Translations under genes and position numbers: made by a program
In this document: positions 32,151 to 43,669 of the stretch, piece by piece
How the letters are laid out: each line of letters begins with the position of its first letter
Numbering within the stretch: the first letter of the stretch is position 1
The notes under the pieces: model-generated
What the model saw: the letters and a program-made list of their open reading frames with translations, nothing else
What the model was told of the DNA's origin: nothing
Database searches by the model: none
NCBI RefSeq assembly: GCF_026914185.1
Contig: NC_070571.1
Span: 3,534,001-3,598,000, forward strand
Direction: 5' to 3'
Source of the DNA: Puccinia triticina
Lineage: Eukaryota; Basidiomycota; Pucciniomycetes; Pucciniales; Pucciniaceae
Length of the DNA: 64,000 nucleotides

Positions 32151-33110
32151 TAGAAATGAATAAAGAGGTACGTATGCTGAAAAGGGGGTATGTAAAAACT
32201 TGGTACGTACACAGAAATACCTGGGTACGTTTAGTAACCCCCTAAAAATAATACAAAAAATGAACAAGAAAACTCCCAAAGAAGAATAATTTTTGGTTGA
32301 AAGCTCCCAAGAAACCTGTAGCCTTAAACTAGGTCAACTTGGGAGTTGGTCAAAATTTGGTCCAGGAGATGTATGGGGGTTGTTTCCCCAAAATTTGGGA
32401 GTTGTTTTTTCCATCCCCTTTAATTATTAGCAGAGCTAATGTTTGGCTGGAGCTATGTATTGAGCCTAAATTTGCTGGCATGGTTGAGATGGGCTCTTTG
32501 GATCACTAAGGGCATGAAACGTACCAGTCCAGGCCAGTCTAAACCTTTACAGAAAGAGTTTCTTCTAAAGTTTGTTGCGCAATCATCATTTCATAGTACT
32601 TTTTTCATTGGATATTCCTCCTTACCATACTTGATCACTTGTGATCAGAAGTTTACTTCCTCTACCTCAGTCAGCCCTTCTCTTCCTTCTTGATTCAGCA
32701 CCTGTGAGCAAGTCATCATCCTCATGGAAGTCAAGACCAAAGACTTTATGACAGCCGATTAATTGTGGGTCTCATTTTGCTTCTTCTACTATCCTGGTTT
32801 GCAGTCAGAAGTCAAAAGTGAATTTTTCCTTTACCTCAGGGCCACCCCATCTGGCATTACAAATGAATTGGCAGGGGGTAATCAGATTGGTCCAACTGGT
32901 GATTGAATGTGCCCAGCCCTGATTGGGCCAGGTTCAACAGGCACACCCTTGTTCAAGATCAGCCTGGAACCTGCCTTGCCAGGGTTGTGCTGGTGTACAG
33001 CATATCACCTCCATATTTCCCTTCCCATCAATCACTCACACAAACCACAAAGCCATCACACTGGCTATGTTAACTCTCTTAGTCATATATCACAAACATT
33101 TCCCCCAAAT
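32151..33110. other. Anonymous intergenic DNA
   Basis: No gene or mobile-element hallmark recognised. Short open frames at 32439-32693 and 32907-33110 have no recognisable motif. Confidence 0.35.
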
Positions 33111-33111
33111 G

Positions 33112-33545
33112 AATTGCCCTGCCAAATGAGCTGGGTGAGCTGGAAATTGCCCTGCCAGATGAGCTGGGTGAACTGGAAGTTTCCCTGCCAAATGAGCTGG
33201 GTGAGCTGGAAATTTCCCTGCCAAATGAGCTGGGTGAGCTGGAAATTGCCCTGCCAAATGAGCTGGGTGAGCTGGAAATTGCCCTGCCAGATGAGCTGGG
33301 TGAGCTGAAAGTTTCCCTGCCAAATGAGCTGGGTGAGCTGGAAATTGCCCTGCCAAATGAGCTGGGTGCTGGAAATTGCCCTGCCAGATGAGCTGGGTGA
33401 GCTGAAAATTTCCCTGTCAGATGAGCTGAGTGAGCAGGAAATTGCCCTGCCAGATGAGCTGGGTGAGCTGGAAATTTCCCTGCCAAATGAGCTGGGTGAG
33501 CTGAAAATTGCCCTGCCAGATGAGTTGAGTGAGCTGGAAAATTCC
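33112..33545 (+). repeat. 33-bp minisatellite, about 13 copies
   Basis: Unit near CCCTGCCAAATGAGCTGGG followed by TGAGCTGGAAATTG. Because 33 is divisible by three, each frame encodes an 11-residue repeat, for example LPDELGELEIA on plus and FQLTQLIWQGN on minus. An internal short deletion near 33369 shifts the frame. Confidence 0.9.
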
Positions 33546-35090
33546 ATGCAGGGTGTGCTGATTAATCCATCCAAATGTGAGCTGAATGTGAGCTGGGTGA
33601 GCTGGTTTTCACACAAGCTCACACAGCTCAGCAGGGCATACGGTTTCAAGCCAAAGATGTTGCCGGTTCTTTCTTTGGCTTAAAGCCAAACAATCCAGTG
33701 GAAAAAACTCCTTCTTGAGGTCTTATAAGCAGCTGCTTCCTTTGAATGATTCCACAGATTTCTTCTACCAGGTTCCTAGTTATCCAAATTCTTCAGGTCT
33801 TACTCTTGCCCTTCTTAAGGTTTTATAACTGGCTGATTTCTTCAAGAGTCTCTTTTCAGATCCGGTGGTTACACATTTCTTTTCAGAGGTTCTTAATCAG
33901 TTCCTTGGATGGTTCCTAATTAATTGGCTAGTTGTCAACAGAATAACTGAATATGCCGTTGAGTGTTATAGATTTGTTTGACAAATTTGATTCCTATTGC
34001 GGCTTGAAGTTGAGATCTGTAGACGATGGTTTCTGGTTTTCTTTGGTTGAAATCGATTGAACGTTGTCAATCAAACAAGATTATCCAATCACGTTGGGGA
34101 CTCCCTTGGAAAACTCAAAAGTGGTAATGAAACCCTTTTGCTGAATGGTGAAGGGTATGATGGAGTTGCAAGCTTTGCCCTTCTGTTATCAGTCAACAAG
34201 ACCCACCAAGCTCAGCTTGGCAAGTTTTATTAAGTGATAGGTCTGGTCTGTTCAAGATGAAATCTGTTTGACTGGCAATGTGTAAGTGTTTTAATTACTT
34301 TGTTACAAGGGTGGATTTATTGTTACAAGGGTTGATTTATTGTTACAAGGGTTTTAGGATTTGAGTGTGGATGAGTGTTGGGTGACTTGTGAGTTCTGGG
34401 TGAGGAACTGGGGAGCAGGCCACTGGGGGTGGAGAGAGCTCCTTTTATAGACAAAAGTGGAGCCCCTGAGGGGCTTGTGGGTTAGGGTGTCAGCTAATCT
34501 AGACAACAGCGTGAGGGATTTTAGCTGGTGGGAGTAGATACAAATGATGTCATAACCCCTCAGGGGCGCATGAATGGTGTCATAATATACCACAGAACAT
34601 TCTAAACATGCCAGGGGTGCATACATGATGTCAGAATATAAAACAGAAAATTCTAATACATGCATAAGGTGACATTAGACTGCATGAGCTGTCATACAGG
34701 GGTAATTAGTGTATAGACAAAGTCTGAGGCTGCAGAAACAGTGTAAATGATGTCATACTATGTATATAAAGGAGTTTATTTAGCTAATATTTAATGAGTG
34801 TAGCCTGACAGGGAGATGTATTTTTTTATCCTGTGATATGTATAAGTGCACTACTGTGAAACTTGGGTTGAGGCAGGTGACAGCTGGTTTACTGGGGCTG
34901 GCCGTGTGATAGGTGTTCATGAGATGTAACTTCCACACTAGAGGGGGTCCAAAGGTGCTTCCAGTGGTGACTTGGGTTGAATTTGGCCGTAGAATACATT
35001 TCTGGGGTCCATTATGTGGTATCTTGAGGCCTGTTATGAGTAATTGTGTGGCATAGAAAAAACGTTTTTATTTTTCCACTTTTCCGTCTA
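33546..35090. other. Intergenic DNA with short triplicated motif
   Basis: No gene. GTTACAAGGG plus TGATTTATT is tandemly triplicated at 34302-34351. Around 34545-34680 CAGGGGYGCAT-type words with ATGATGTCA recur, suggesting LTR remnants; not proven. Confidence 0.35.
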
Positions 35091-35095
35091 CCACA

Positions 35096-37600
35096 CCGTC
35101 AATACTACGGCCATCAAATATCTCTAAAAATATATCACAAAGGGTCACAACCAATCCTACATGGCAGTTGAAGTTGCTAACGAGGTACAGGCATACATTG
35201 ATGCACAATACATTAGCCCACCCAAAGGTAAGCCAACCCCCACAACTGATTGAAATTGTGGCTCGGCTGACGTTTGCCACAGCTTGTTGGAGATTATTTA
35301 AGTTTCCATTATTGGATCGGTCACCATCTGTCACAATTCACAACGCCGGTGAACACCTTGTCTATTTTGACTCCAACAAAGGTGCCAAAGGCCAAATCAA
35401 ATCAGGCAAGGCGTCTCAGACAAACCTGATAGGATACTTCAAACCCAACCAGAAAAATACCGTGGGGGCTGAAGGGTGTGACGCTCAATCATTGTTGCAT
35501 GAAGAAATACCCTTTTTCTTCTGGTGGGACAAAGGTAAAAAGTCATGGTTTCCCCGCAAGACAAGATCGGATGCTGTTGGAAGAATGTATTTGGTATCTT
35601 TCCTGGCAGGCAAAAAATTCTATTTGCGTGTTGTTCTGCTTCATCGCAAGGGGGCTCGTTCCCACAAGGAACTCCGTACTGTGAACGGCCGCCGGGCCAA
35701 CACTTACCATATTGCTTGTGTTTGGCTTTGACTTCTTGTAGATGATTACCTGTACGACCAAACTATCAAAGAAGCAGCTATGGTTCAAACAGGCTACCAA
35801 CTCGCCAAAATGTACGCAATGATGTGTATCCACTCGCCTCCTTTGATCCTAAGAGGCTGTTTGAGAGACACTTTGAATTGTTTACAGACAAGGCCCCTTG
35901 CCTTGACATGCAGAGTCACACCAGCCGCATACTTTGGCCGGAGGAAAGGCGTGTATTGGCCCTTTTCTGAATGGCAGTGATCCTTGACAAAATGGGCAGC
36001 AATCTAGAAAGCTGTGGGATTACCATTGGCAGAGCCAACAAGCTATCCTTATCTCACCTCAAAAACAAACAACTTGGGAACAAAGATTTTTCTTTAATAT
36101 ACGCTTGCCTCCGTACAAACAAGGCCAGGTTCAACCCCGCCCAACTGGAGTTCTTCAACAAAGTGAAAAATTCATTGGTGAAAAATAAACCTTGTATTTT
36201 CTACCTTGATGGTCCCAGGGGGACTGGCAAGACTTTCATTCTGAACTCTATTATTGATTTTGCCAAAACAAAGCACATCTCAAAAATAATAACCAGGTCA
36301 TCCGGTGTTGCTGCTCTACTTCTAAAATGTGGCCAGACCGCTCACTCTGCATTTAACATTCCAATTGATACGGAGAGGAATGTAGAATGTCCCATTGAAT
36401 CCCATTCTGCATTTGCACAGAAGTTGATTGCCACCCGCCTCATCATTTGGGACAAAGTGATAACAGTCCACAAGAACTGCATTGATGCTGTTGACCGCAC
36501 ACTCCAAAGACTAACTGAATTTGAGCCAGCCGTTTGGGGGGAAAACAGTCATATTTTCCGGCAATTTTTGGCAAATATTACCGGTGGTTAGATACAATGA
36601 GTTCCCCCCGTCTTACGCAGCCACCATCAAGTCATCTGCAATCTGGCTTGCAGTCACTGAGGTCAAGCTGCACAAGAATATGCGGCTCACGGCAGCTCTG
36701 CGTGGAGCCGCAATGCATAACAATCAAGTTTTTGCAAGAGCTCTCCTTTGCTTAGGCAAAGGAAAAGACAAACCAAATGACTTCGGAATATTACCCCTTG
36801 ATGGAATAAATGTCAGATTGTTTACAAACACCTGCGAGATGTCTGTCTGGCTCACAAGTTTTGTTTACCACAATCTCAATACTATCGACCGTAGCAACAC
36901 TTCCGTGGTTGTCGATTATTTGAACAAGCAGTGCATTCTGGCTCCTCTGAACCAAGACGTGAAGCAGATCAACGAAGAAATCATGAAAAATTTGCCTGGC
37001 AAGGCAATAGAATTGAATTCAATTGATACACCCAACCACAATGGATGTGATAGCCTACCCAAGGAGTGCCTCAATAAAATTTCTGTTTCCGGTTTCCCAG
37101 AACATTCAATTTTGTTAAAGTTTGGCCTGCCAGTCGTTGTCACCCGGAACATGAATATCAACGGGGGCATATGCAACAGGACCCAAATGCTAATTTTTGG
37201 CTTTTCTCACATTTACATTTAAGGGGAACTAATGACAGGACCTTTCAGGGGAAGATCTATCATGTTACCTCGTGTCAAGCTGCACAACAAGGGATCAGCA
37301 CGGTTGGGACTAAGCTTCTTCTGGTATCAGTTTCCAATCTCCCCTGCATACACGATGTCAATTAACAAAGCACAGGGCCAAACATTTGGGTGAGTGGGAG
37401 TGTTTTGAGTACTGATGTCTTTTCACATGGACAACTGTACGTTGCTCTTTCTTGCGTGTTGAACGTTGAGGATCTGCTCATTGCAAAACCCCAAGAGAGG
37501 TTTGGGGTGGTGAATGTTGTCCATGGACAAATATTTGACGTCTGCTTGAGTCATCATTCATTTCAGCTCAACCGGCGGCACGCCAGCAGTATAATTAAAT
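35096..37600 (+). pseudogene. Helitron Rep/helicase pseudogene, truncated
   Basis: C-terminal part of the Rep-helicase protein of a Helitron (rolling-circle transposon). Starts near IKYL-stop-KYITKGH (TAA 35125-35127) and runs into NEVQAYIDAQYIS. A probable 55-nt intron lies at 35228-35282, then ACWRLFKF and FFWWDKGKKSWFPRK...GRMYLVSFLAGKKFYLR. The Pif1-type helicase follows: Walker A DGPRGTGKT (about 36208), Walker B region IIWDKV where the usual acidic Glu is Lys, SGNFWQILPVV, GLPVVVTRNMNINGG and INKAQGQTFG. Lesions: TGA 35729-35731, a frameshift near 35837, TGA 35968-35970, a frameshift near 36521-36541, further stops near 37220 and 37390. The N-terminal Rep nuclease is missing and no Helitron 3' hairpin was identified. 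Dead relic. Confidence 0.85.
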
Positions 37601-38340
37601 AATTCTGCCATTTATGTGACAGGCCGCATCCAAACCTCACAAGTCAACATCAATATGACACTGGCGGTTCATGGGGCACTAATCCCTGCCAAAATTTTAT
37701 AGGATACTGTAACGTGAGAGGTCAAAGTATCTTAGTAGTAGTAGTGGTTATTCACTTTGCCTATCACACATCTTTTGATAGGCCATTTGCCACGGGCTGT
37801 GTCTTGTTTGAAGTTGGGTTTCCGGGGCACTCACTCCTGGGACTCTTGAGCTCTCATGGACCGGATTTATTCACGCACCGCAGGCAATTGCAGGTGTTAC
37901 ATTTATATGAGATCCAGCTATTGATCTATAAATGATTATGAAGGAGAGCAATCATCCTTCCCTTCATGTTGTGACTCACCTTGAAACTCACATCTCCCGC
38001 AGGCCCACAATGTAATGTAAATGTGATCAACCAGCCACGGATTTATAAGGTTTCAGTTGATATATATTGACACTCGCCACTTTGTGTCGCCGCAAAGCAA
38101 AGCCATGCTTTCTTGTCTCCATTTTATGCATGACGGGTGGGCAGGCAGGGGAGGTCAAGCGTTGATTTCACGTTGAGTAGCTGGGTGAAGATTAGTGGGG
38201 CCCAATCCCCAATAGAACATCAAACTCCCAACGCGGGCCCCATTGCTGCTAGGGGTTCATTTTTTCACTTAAAAATGTGAGCCGACAAAAAACAAATCAG
38301 AAATCTCAATGGACCCACAAGGTTGACTCCCCTTTAGGCT
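37601..38340. other. Intergenic DNA after the Helitron relic
   Basis: No gene. No clear CTRR-plus-hairpin terminus; a weak 6-bp inverted repeat GATACT...AGTATC lies at about 37702-37731. Confidence 0.35.
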
Positions 38341-38347
38341 CATCACA

Positions 38348-39305
38348 ATGAAGACACCTATCTGTCAAGGCGTTCAGATCCTGATTGAAGAATTGAAGCT
38401 CAAGTACAAATTCGCCTGCTTGATAGAATACTGTGACGTGAGATCTGTCATTCAAAAAATCAACGGCTTCTTGAAATTGAATGTAAATGGTGTGGAGGTC
38501 CCGAATTTTAGTCAAGTGAAGATAATGTAGCTGATCTACATCTTAACCAGGCAAGATCCCTGTCCTGCTTGACAACAACTCAAACGCAATCAATGGCAAG
38601 TCAAGCCCATTTGCCGTCATGGAGAGCGCAGCAATCATGTTTGTGAGTACTTATCTGTGTTTGCATGCCATGCTACTTCCCTTGATGTACAACCAACATT
38701 TGGTTTGCAGTACTTGTGTGATTGCATTGATTGTGGTTTTGCTTTCCATTTTGAGGACCTCCTCAAACTGTCAGATGTGCATCAATGGATTGACTGGGGT
38801 ACCACCGAGTTATTGATCCCGATTCACGAGTTGATTGGCATCTGTCGTGAGCACGTTTTCCATTCCCCAACACATTGTGATGATTGATCTGTTTCAGTTG
38901 TTTGGTTGGTTGCTAGGATATGCGCAAGGAAAGTCACCTGAATTCAAGGCGAACTTGAGAACTTATATCAAGGCGTCTTTTAGTTCAATGGAAATTCATC
39001 TGAATAGGTCGGACGGAGTATCACAAAGGAAGTTCTTGGCTGGCAGTGGAGAGGGAGTGTATTCACTTGCTGATATGCTTATTTGGCCGTGAGTGGTGTC
39101 ATATGACTCCTCCTGGCGGATGTGGGGGCAATTATATGCGTCATCTAATAACCTTTGTTTTAGATTGGTAAACATCTGCTTCCTGTGGGCTGAGGAAAAA
39201 CAGATCCTTGTTGACTACCCGTCGGTTGTATTGTGGGCCGTGAGAATCAAAGATTGTAAAGGCGTTTTGGGAGGTTGCTCCTTGAGATACAAGCGTGTTT
39301 GCTGA
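38348..39305 (+). CDS. Hypothetical spliced gene, unrecognised
   Basis: Series of open segments separated by intron-like gaps: 38348-38511 (from ATG), about 38555-38642, 38709-38849, about 38898-39090 and 39165-39305. Donors GTGAAG, GTGAGT, GTGAGC and GTGAGT pair with acceptors such as TTTGCAG and TTTCAG. Residues include CDCIDCGFAFHFEDLL and FLAGSGEGVYSLADMLIW. Phase at the first junction is not clean, so the model is provisional. I recognise no family. Being next to a Helitron relic, it could be captured or passenger sequence. Confidence 0.3.
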
Positions 39306-39347
39306 TCCAACATTTGCAGAATATCAAGATCATGGGCTAATCCATTT

Positions 39348-39623
39348 TTGGCTAGGTTCAATGTGGATGCCAATTATGCCAATTGTATATATCTTAACTC
39401 GCTCCTGATCATTATGTGTCGCCATTTAATGGACGTGTTTATGGAAAATTGCATCATATTATCCCCACGCTCAGTGGGTTGCGTCCGTACTCCAAATGTT
39501 TTGATTGGAGTAAAGTTTCATGCAATAATGAGCTTCAATTCTGAGGTTCTCAAGTGTGGCGTGACTTATTTCATGGTGACCGGTCTGGCCTGCAGGCCTG
39601 GTTATCCTGAGCACGGGGATTAA
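39348..39623 (+). CDS. Hypothetical open frame, unrecognised
   Basis: A 91-codon frame ending TAA, with several Cys (IIMCRHLMDVF, GCVRTP, LKCGVTYF). It may be another exon of the hypothetical gene just upstream or a separate relic. No motif recognised and no start context support. Confidence 0.2.
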   Translation: MARFNVDANYANCIYLNSLLIIMCRHLMDVFMENCIILSPRSVGCVRTPNVLIGVKFHAIMSFNSEVLKCGVTYFMVTGLACRPGYPEHGD

Positions 39624-40965
39624 GGTATCTCTAGCTGGATTTAAACAATTTGTAAGTTTGTTGGCGGGCGGCTTTTCGCAAACACATTGAGCATGTTTGA
39701 TCTCCAGAGGTGTGCAGGGCATGTCATGCATTGCAATACTCATTGCTGAAATTGTTTAATTGCTGTCCTACTAATGTGCTGCCCCATGATTGTGGGAACG
39801 GAATGTGGAGTTGGAGCCAATGAGTGGGTCATTACATTAGGATAAGGTATTGTTAATAATTAGGTGTTGGCAGGATGATACAATTTGTGATTAAAGTTAA
39901 TAAAATGGGAGAAATGTGTTGAGCCAGAAAACCTGTGTTTTTCTTTCTCCTTTTCTTTCTTTGTCATCCTTCCTCTATGCTTTCTCCATGTCACCTGTGT
40001 TTCCCTCTTATGTCACACACCTTGTAGGCTATCTGAGGCAGCGGGTGTGGAAGGAACCTTTCCTTATCCTTCCACACCATCCACACTTGCCTCATCTCGT
40101 GCACGCTGTCCTCAGGTAGAGTTTCTCGTCTTTTCTCTCTTTCTTTTCTCTTTTTCTTTCTTTCCTTTTGTCTTTTCTTCTTCTTTCTTTTCACTGATGA
40201 AATACATGATCCTTCCACACCATCCACACTCGCCTCATCTTGTGCACGCTGTCCTCATGCCCCTGTTCATCCCATCAAAATGTGGATGCACTTGAGGATT
40301 AGTAAGGCAATGCACAAATCCAATACTTTTGCTTTCTTGGAAATTTATTAGGGACACAAGATGTGGTTTACTTAGGTTCAAGTGACCATTTGATGAGTAA
40401 CCTTGAGTTCGGCTTTACGTTACAACATGGGTGACATCTTTCATTGACAGTTCTTTTATTTATTTTGTTGTGGATTGTCAGAAAGCCGGCGTTGCTTGTG
40501 GAGAATTGATCACTGTCCCAGGATAAGAGAGTGGTTAGCTAAAAATGCCTTTGACTTGATGAAATATAGTTGCGGGTGCAAGCACCTCTTTGGCTTCTAC
40601 CTCACACTATTGACAGTGTTCTGATGTTGACTTTGCTCGTAAATGGCCAAGATCAAAGGTATCTGATTGGTTTCTTGCAAGAGGCATTTGCCAAGATGAT
40701 GTTGGCATGAAGTTGGCTGGTCAAGCCAAGTCGGAGTGAAGTCGGCTGGTTCAGCCCAATCATATGTCAAGGCGGCGGTTGTAGTTTGTAGATACTGTGG
40801 GACCAGGTTACAGCAACGGAACTGGCCTGGTTAATTCTACTGTTGGGCGTCTGACCAATGCCATAGCATTCTCCCTGCGGTGTTGTTGGAGCCAATAAAT
40901 AGGAGGGGGTGGGACAACTGAGGTGGGCAGATTACCCATAAATTACATCACCTATCACCTGACAC
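39624..40965. other. Intergenic DNA
   Basis: Apart from the duplicated segment at 40066-40257, no gene or element is supported. Pyrimidine-rich between 39935 and 40200. Confidence 0.4.
40066..40257 (+). repeat. 49-bp direct repeat flanking a donor-like GT and pyrimidine tract
   Basis: 40066-40114 and 40209-40257 are near-identical (core TCCTTCCACACCATCCACAC). The first copy is followed by G|GTAGAG and ~80 nt of almost pure C/T. It matches the layout at 44557-44724, 45589-45710 and 59623-59753, and the repeat itself is related to the 44.6 kb one in inverse orientation. Confidence 0.8.
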
Positions 40966-40966
40966 C

Positions 40967-42015
40967 ATGTACTCCGCTCCGATTTCATCTGCTTACGGTT
41001 TTGGTGTCTCTTCTCCGGATAATTGTGATGCACCACTGCCAGCATATTTGGCTGGGTTGAAGTCATCCCAGTTTAACTGGGATGCACTCAACCAATTTAA
41101 ACTTGGTTGATCTCAACCAATTTAATATAAACCCAAGGGTGTTACCTTGGATTTATATTTCATCAGTTGAGATTGCCCAAGTTTAAATTGGTTGAGTGCA
41201 TCCCAGTTTAACTGGGATAACCTCAACCCAGCCAATTATGCTGGCAGTGCACTCAAATTTGATGTGGGAATCAAGTTGGGGAAAAAGGTGCGCATGGGTT
41301 TAATATCAAGGCTTACCGTCTGCTGACTTCAATATCAGTTTGAATGCGTAGGTGACAATGGTGACGTGTCAAATCATTATATCATCCCACAAAACAGGCG
41401 GCATTTACAGCTTGTCGAAGTTCCGCGTTCTGGGGTTGAGGATAGTGCCCCTGTTGTGATCAAGGCACCAAATTTAGCTGCTTTTGGTCATGATTTGTAT
41501 TTGGGTGACTGGTACTTAATCAAAGGCGGAATAGAACAGAGTTTCAATGGGGATACTGAGTGGGTCTTCAACCCACTCCTGGCGCAACGAACCGGTCAAC
41601 TGGAATTGGTGTTTAACCCAAGGCCCTTGACTGTGAGGGGGTGCGGCTGCTTGAAGTCCGTCGATAATATCTGCAACCCAGAAATGGACACAATTGTTTG
41701 GCACAAGGTGGTAATAATGCATCATGTCCGGGTGAGTGGATTGAGCTTGTGAAAACAACATGATACTGACTAATTCTACTTAGGAATACGGTTTTTGCGT
41801 TGACATGAGAGTTGTCGTGAAGCCGAGTGGCTTCCCATTGGATTTTGTTGAATCGTTTTTCCTGGGTTCTTGTGTGTCTTTTGCGGGTTTCCATTTGGCG
41901 CGGACCCGTCAAGACAGAGTAATCAGAGTCAAGGTAGGCCTTCATATTTCTCATGGTGGAGGTGTGCGATGTTGAGATACTGTTTCCGTAGGTGTGGTGA
42001 TGGACTCAGCGGATG
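40967..42015 (+). pseudogene. Hypothetical spliced gene split by a MITE
   Basis: ATG at 40967 opens exon 1. Its frame (MYSAPISSAYGFGVSSPD...) continues across the MITE at 41034-41249 when the insert and one CAC are removed, giving ...KFDVGIKLGKK at 41287. Then come an intron with GTGCGC donor, exon 2 (41339-41730, ending HHVR before GTGAGT) and exon 3 (about 41785-41932). A final exon begins near 41991 and ends either almost at once or at TGA 42089-42091, depending on phase. Exon 2 contains PQNRRHLQLVEVP and LYLGDWYLIKGGI. I do not recognise the family. The restored continuity suggests a real gene before the insertion; whether host or element-derived is unknown. Confidence 0.45.
41034..41249. 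mobile_element. 216-bp CACTG-ended MITE
   Basis: Inverted arms of ~75 bp beginning CACTGCCAGCATA at both ends; nearly the entire element folds on itself. Flanked by CAC at 41031-41033 and 41250-41252, a 3-bp target duplication as made by CACTA-type transposases. No coding capacity. Confidence 0.85.
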
Positions 42016-42310
42016 ATCAACAGGGTGGATCCGGTGGAGGTGGCAGCAAGCGTGTTGTGGTGGGATCTATGAGATGGGGCCTTGTAATTTGAAATAGACA
42101 AATTTGATATTAAAGGGCCTGTCTTTGCCGGTCCATGGTTCCTGGTGATTACCTTCCCCAGTGGGGCGGTATGCGCAATAGGCTAAGTCAGGGAGACGCC
42201 GCCTTTGGGGTTGTAGGCGGGGGTGGGGGGGGGGGGGGGGGGGGGAGAGTTGCAGAGGGGGGCTTGTGGGTTGAGGTTAAGCCCCTGCGGCGGCGTAGCC
42301 GCTTTGAACT
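42016..42310. other. Intergenic DNA with a 21-G homopolymer
   Basis: 42225-42245 is an uninterrupted run of 21 G, preceded by further G-runs (GGCGGGGGT). No gene. Confidence 0.6.
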
Positions 42311-42642
42311 CTAGTAACATCAATTGTTGCAGTAAAAAAAAAAAAAAAGGAAAATTTTGAGACCCCTCAGCCACCCTGGATTCATCCTAAACTTGCAATG
42401 TCTTTTTTTCAGGAAGAATTGAATGGTGCATCTAGAAATTTATAAATGTTATCAGGCAAAAAAAAAGAAAATATTCCTGTGGCTTGAAGCTAACACAGGG
42501 GGAAGGAGAGAGATTATAGAATAGTATTAAAGAGAAATGGAACACAGAAAAAGGTATCAAGAGGAATAATATAAAAATAATTAATCAATATATGCTATAT
42601 TGATCAATATACAACATTGCAAATTCATCCATGTTGGTAGTG
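42311..42642 (+). repeat. Interspersed repeat family, copy 1
   Basis: Matches, in inverse orientation, 51661-51893 joined to 57694-57797. Shared blocks include CATCAATTGTTGCAGT, CAGCCACCCTGGATT, TGTTATCAGGC, CCTGTGGCTTGAAGC, GGGGGAAGGAGAGAGAT and TATATTGATCAATATA. It may be an LTR of an old element, since copia-like coding follows the second copy. Confidence 0.8.
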
Positions 42643-42650
42643 TGATGGCA

Positions 42651-43669
42651 TTTTGTATTGGGACCAGCTAAATGCATGCCAATTATTCACTAGGTGCACG
42701 CCAATGTTTTGGTGTGCCAGTGAGGCCACACCAACTTATTGGCGTGACATTTATCCCACACCAAGAGAATGGTGTGGGGGAGAGTCCACGCCAAGACATT
42801 GGCGTAGCTTTGAGGCCACACCATTAGATTGGTGTTGCGCTTGCCTAATGAACAAGCCAAAGGTTTTTGGTGTACCACTTGAGCACTGTCACTGATTTGC
42901 CATGATTGACTGCATTGCTGTTTGGTGTACCACTTGAGCACTGTCACTGATTTGCCATGATTGACTGCATTGCTGTTTGGTGTACCACTTGAGCACTGTC
43001 CCTGATTTGCCATGATTGACTGCATTGCTGTTTGGCAGACTGATAGGATTGAGATTGATGGAAGCAGGTGGACTATTTGGAGCTGATTGAGTTTCCTGTT
43101 CTTGTCTAGAAGGTGCATATTAAGCCAAGGGAGGCTTGGCAGAAGGCGGCAATAAAACTTCTGGGGAGGGTGGGGCCGCCAGTGGAGCTGAGAGGGCTGG
43201 GAATAACATCAATAACTGTTGCATTTGAGTCCATATCTTCAGAGGTACCGTCATGCCAGCTCCTGATGGGTTTGGATGGCCAGTGTTTGCAACATTTGGG
43301 TTTATTGGATGGTTTTGTGAATGTGTGCTGTTCTGGAAGGCCTTTGGTCAATGGTTGTGGTGGTGACATGGTTATTGGTTGATATGGATGGAGCAGGTTG
43401 CTTCCACGGACTTGGTTGAAATCTGGTGATGCAAGGGGCGTGCAGGACCTGAGCAGGCCATCAAGATTGGTGTGTCCTGCTGGGCACTGGGCATCATAGG
43501 GCAAATATGGTGTGGACGCCATGGCCCCCGCTTATTCCTGGTGTGCACCCGTGTACACGCCCAGGAATAGGTGTGTGTTGGTTTGTACGCCAGTTTTTTG
43601 GCGTGCCACACGTTTTTGGCGTGCACTTAGTAAATAATTGGCGTGCATTTAGCCAGTCCCTTTTGTATT
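42651..43669. mobile_element. MULE-like non-autonomous element with 9-bp target duplication
   Basis: Element 42660-43660 is flanked by TTTTGTATT at 42651-42659 and 43661-43669. Ends GGGACCAGCTAAATGCATGCC and the reverse complement GGGACTGGCTAAATGCACGCC form a ~45-bp terminal inverted repeat. Many small palindromes of the form CACRCCAA-N5-TTGGYGTG lie next to both ends. A 9-bp duplication points to the Mutator-like class. Internal plus-strand frame 43113-43382 encodes 89 residues without recognised domain, possibly a captured gene fragment. Confidence 0.8.
42871..43035 (+). repeat. 55-bp tandem repeat, three copies
   Basis: TGTACCACTTGAGCACTGTC starts at 42871, 42926 and 42981. The copies differ by only one base or so and lie inside the MULE-like element. 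Confidence 0.9.

Noticed and set aside
33083..33649. 188-codon minus-strand Ser/Gln-rich frame
   Set aside because: Translation of the 33-bp minisatellite; all frames are open for the same reason.
42871..43035. CRISPR-like array
   Set aside because: Three 55-bp units are contiguous without unique spacers, in a eukaryotic transposon context.
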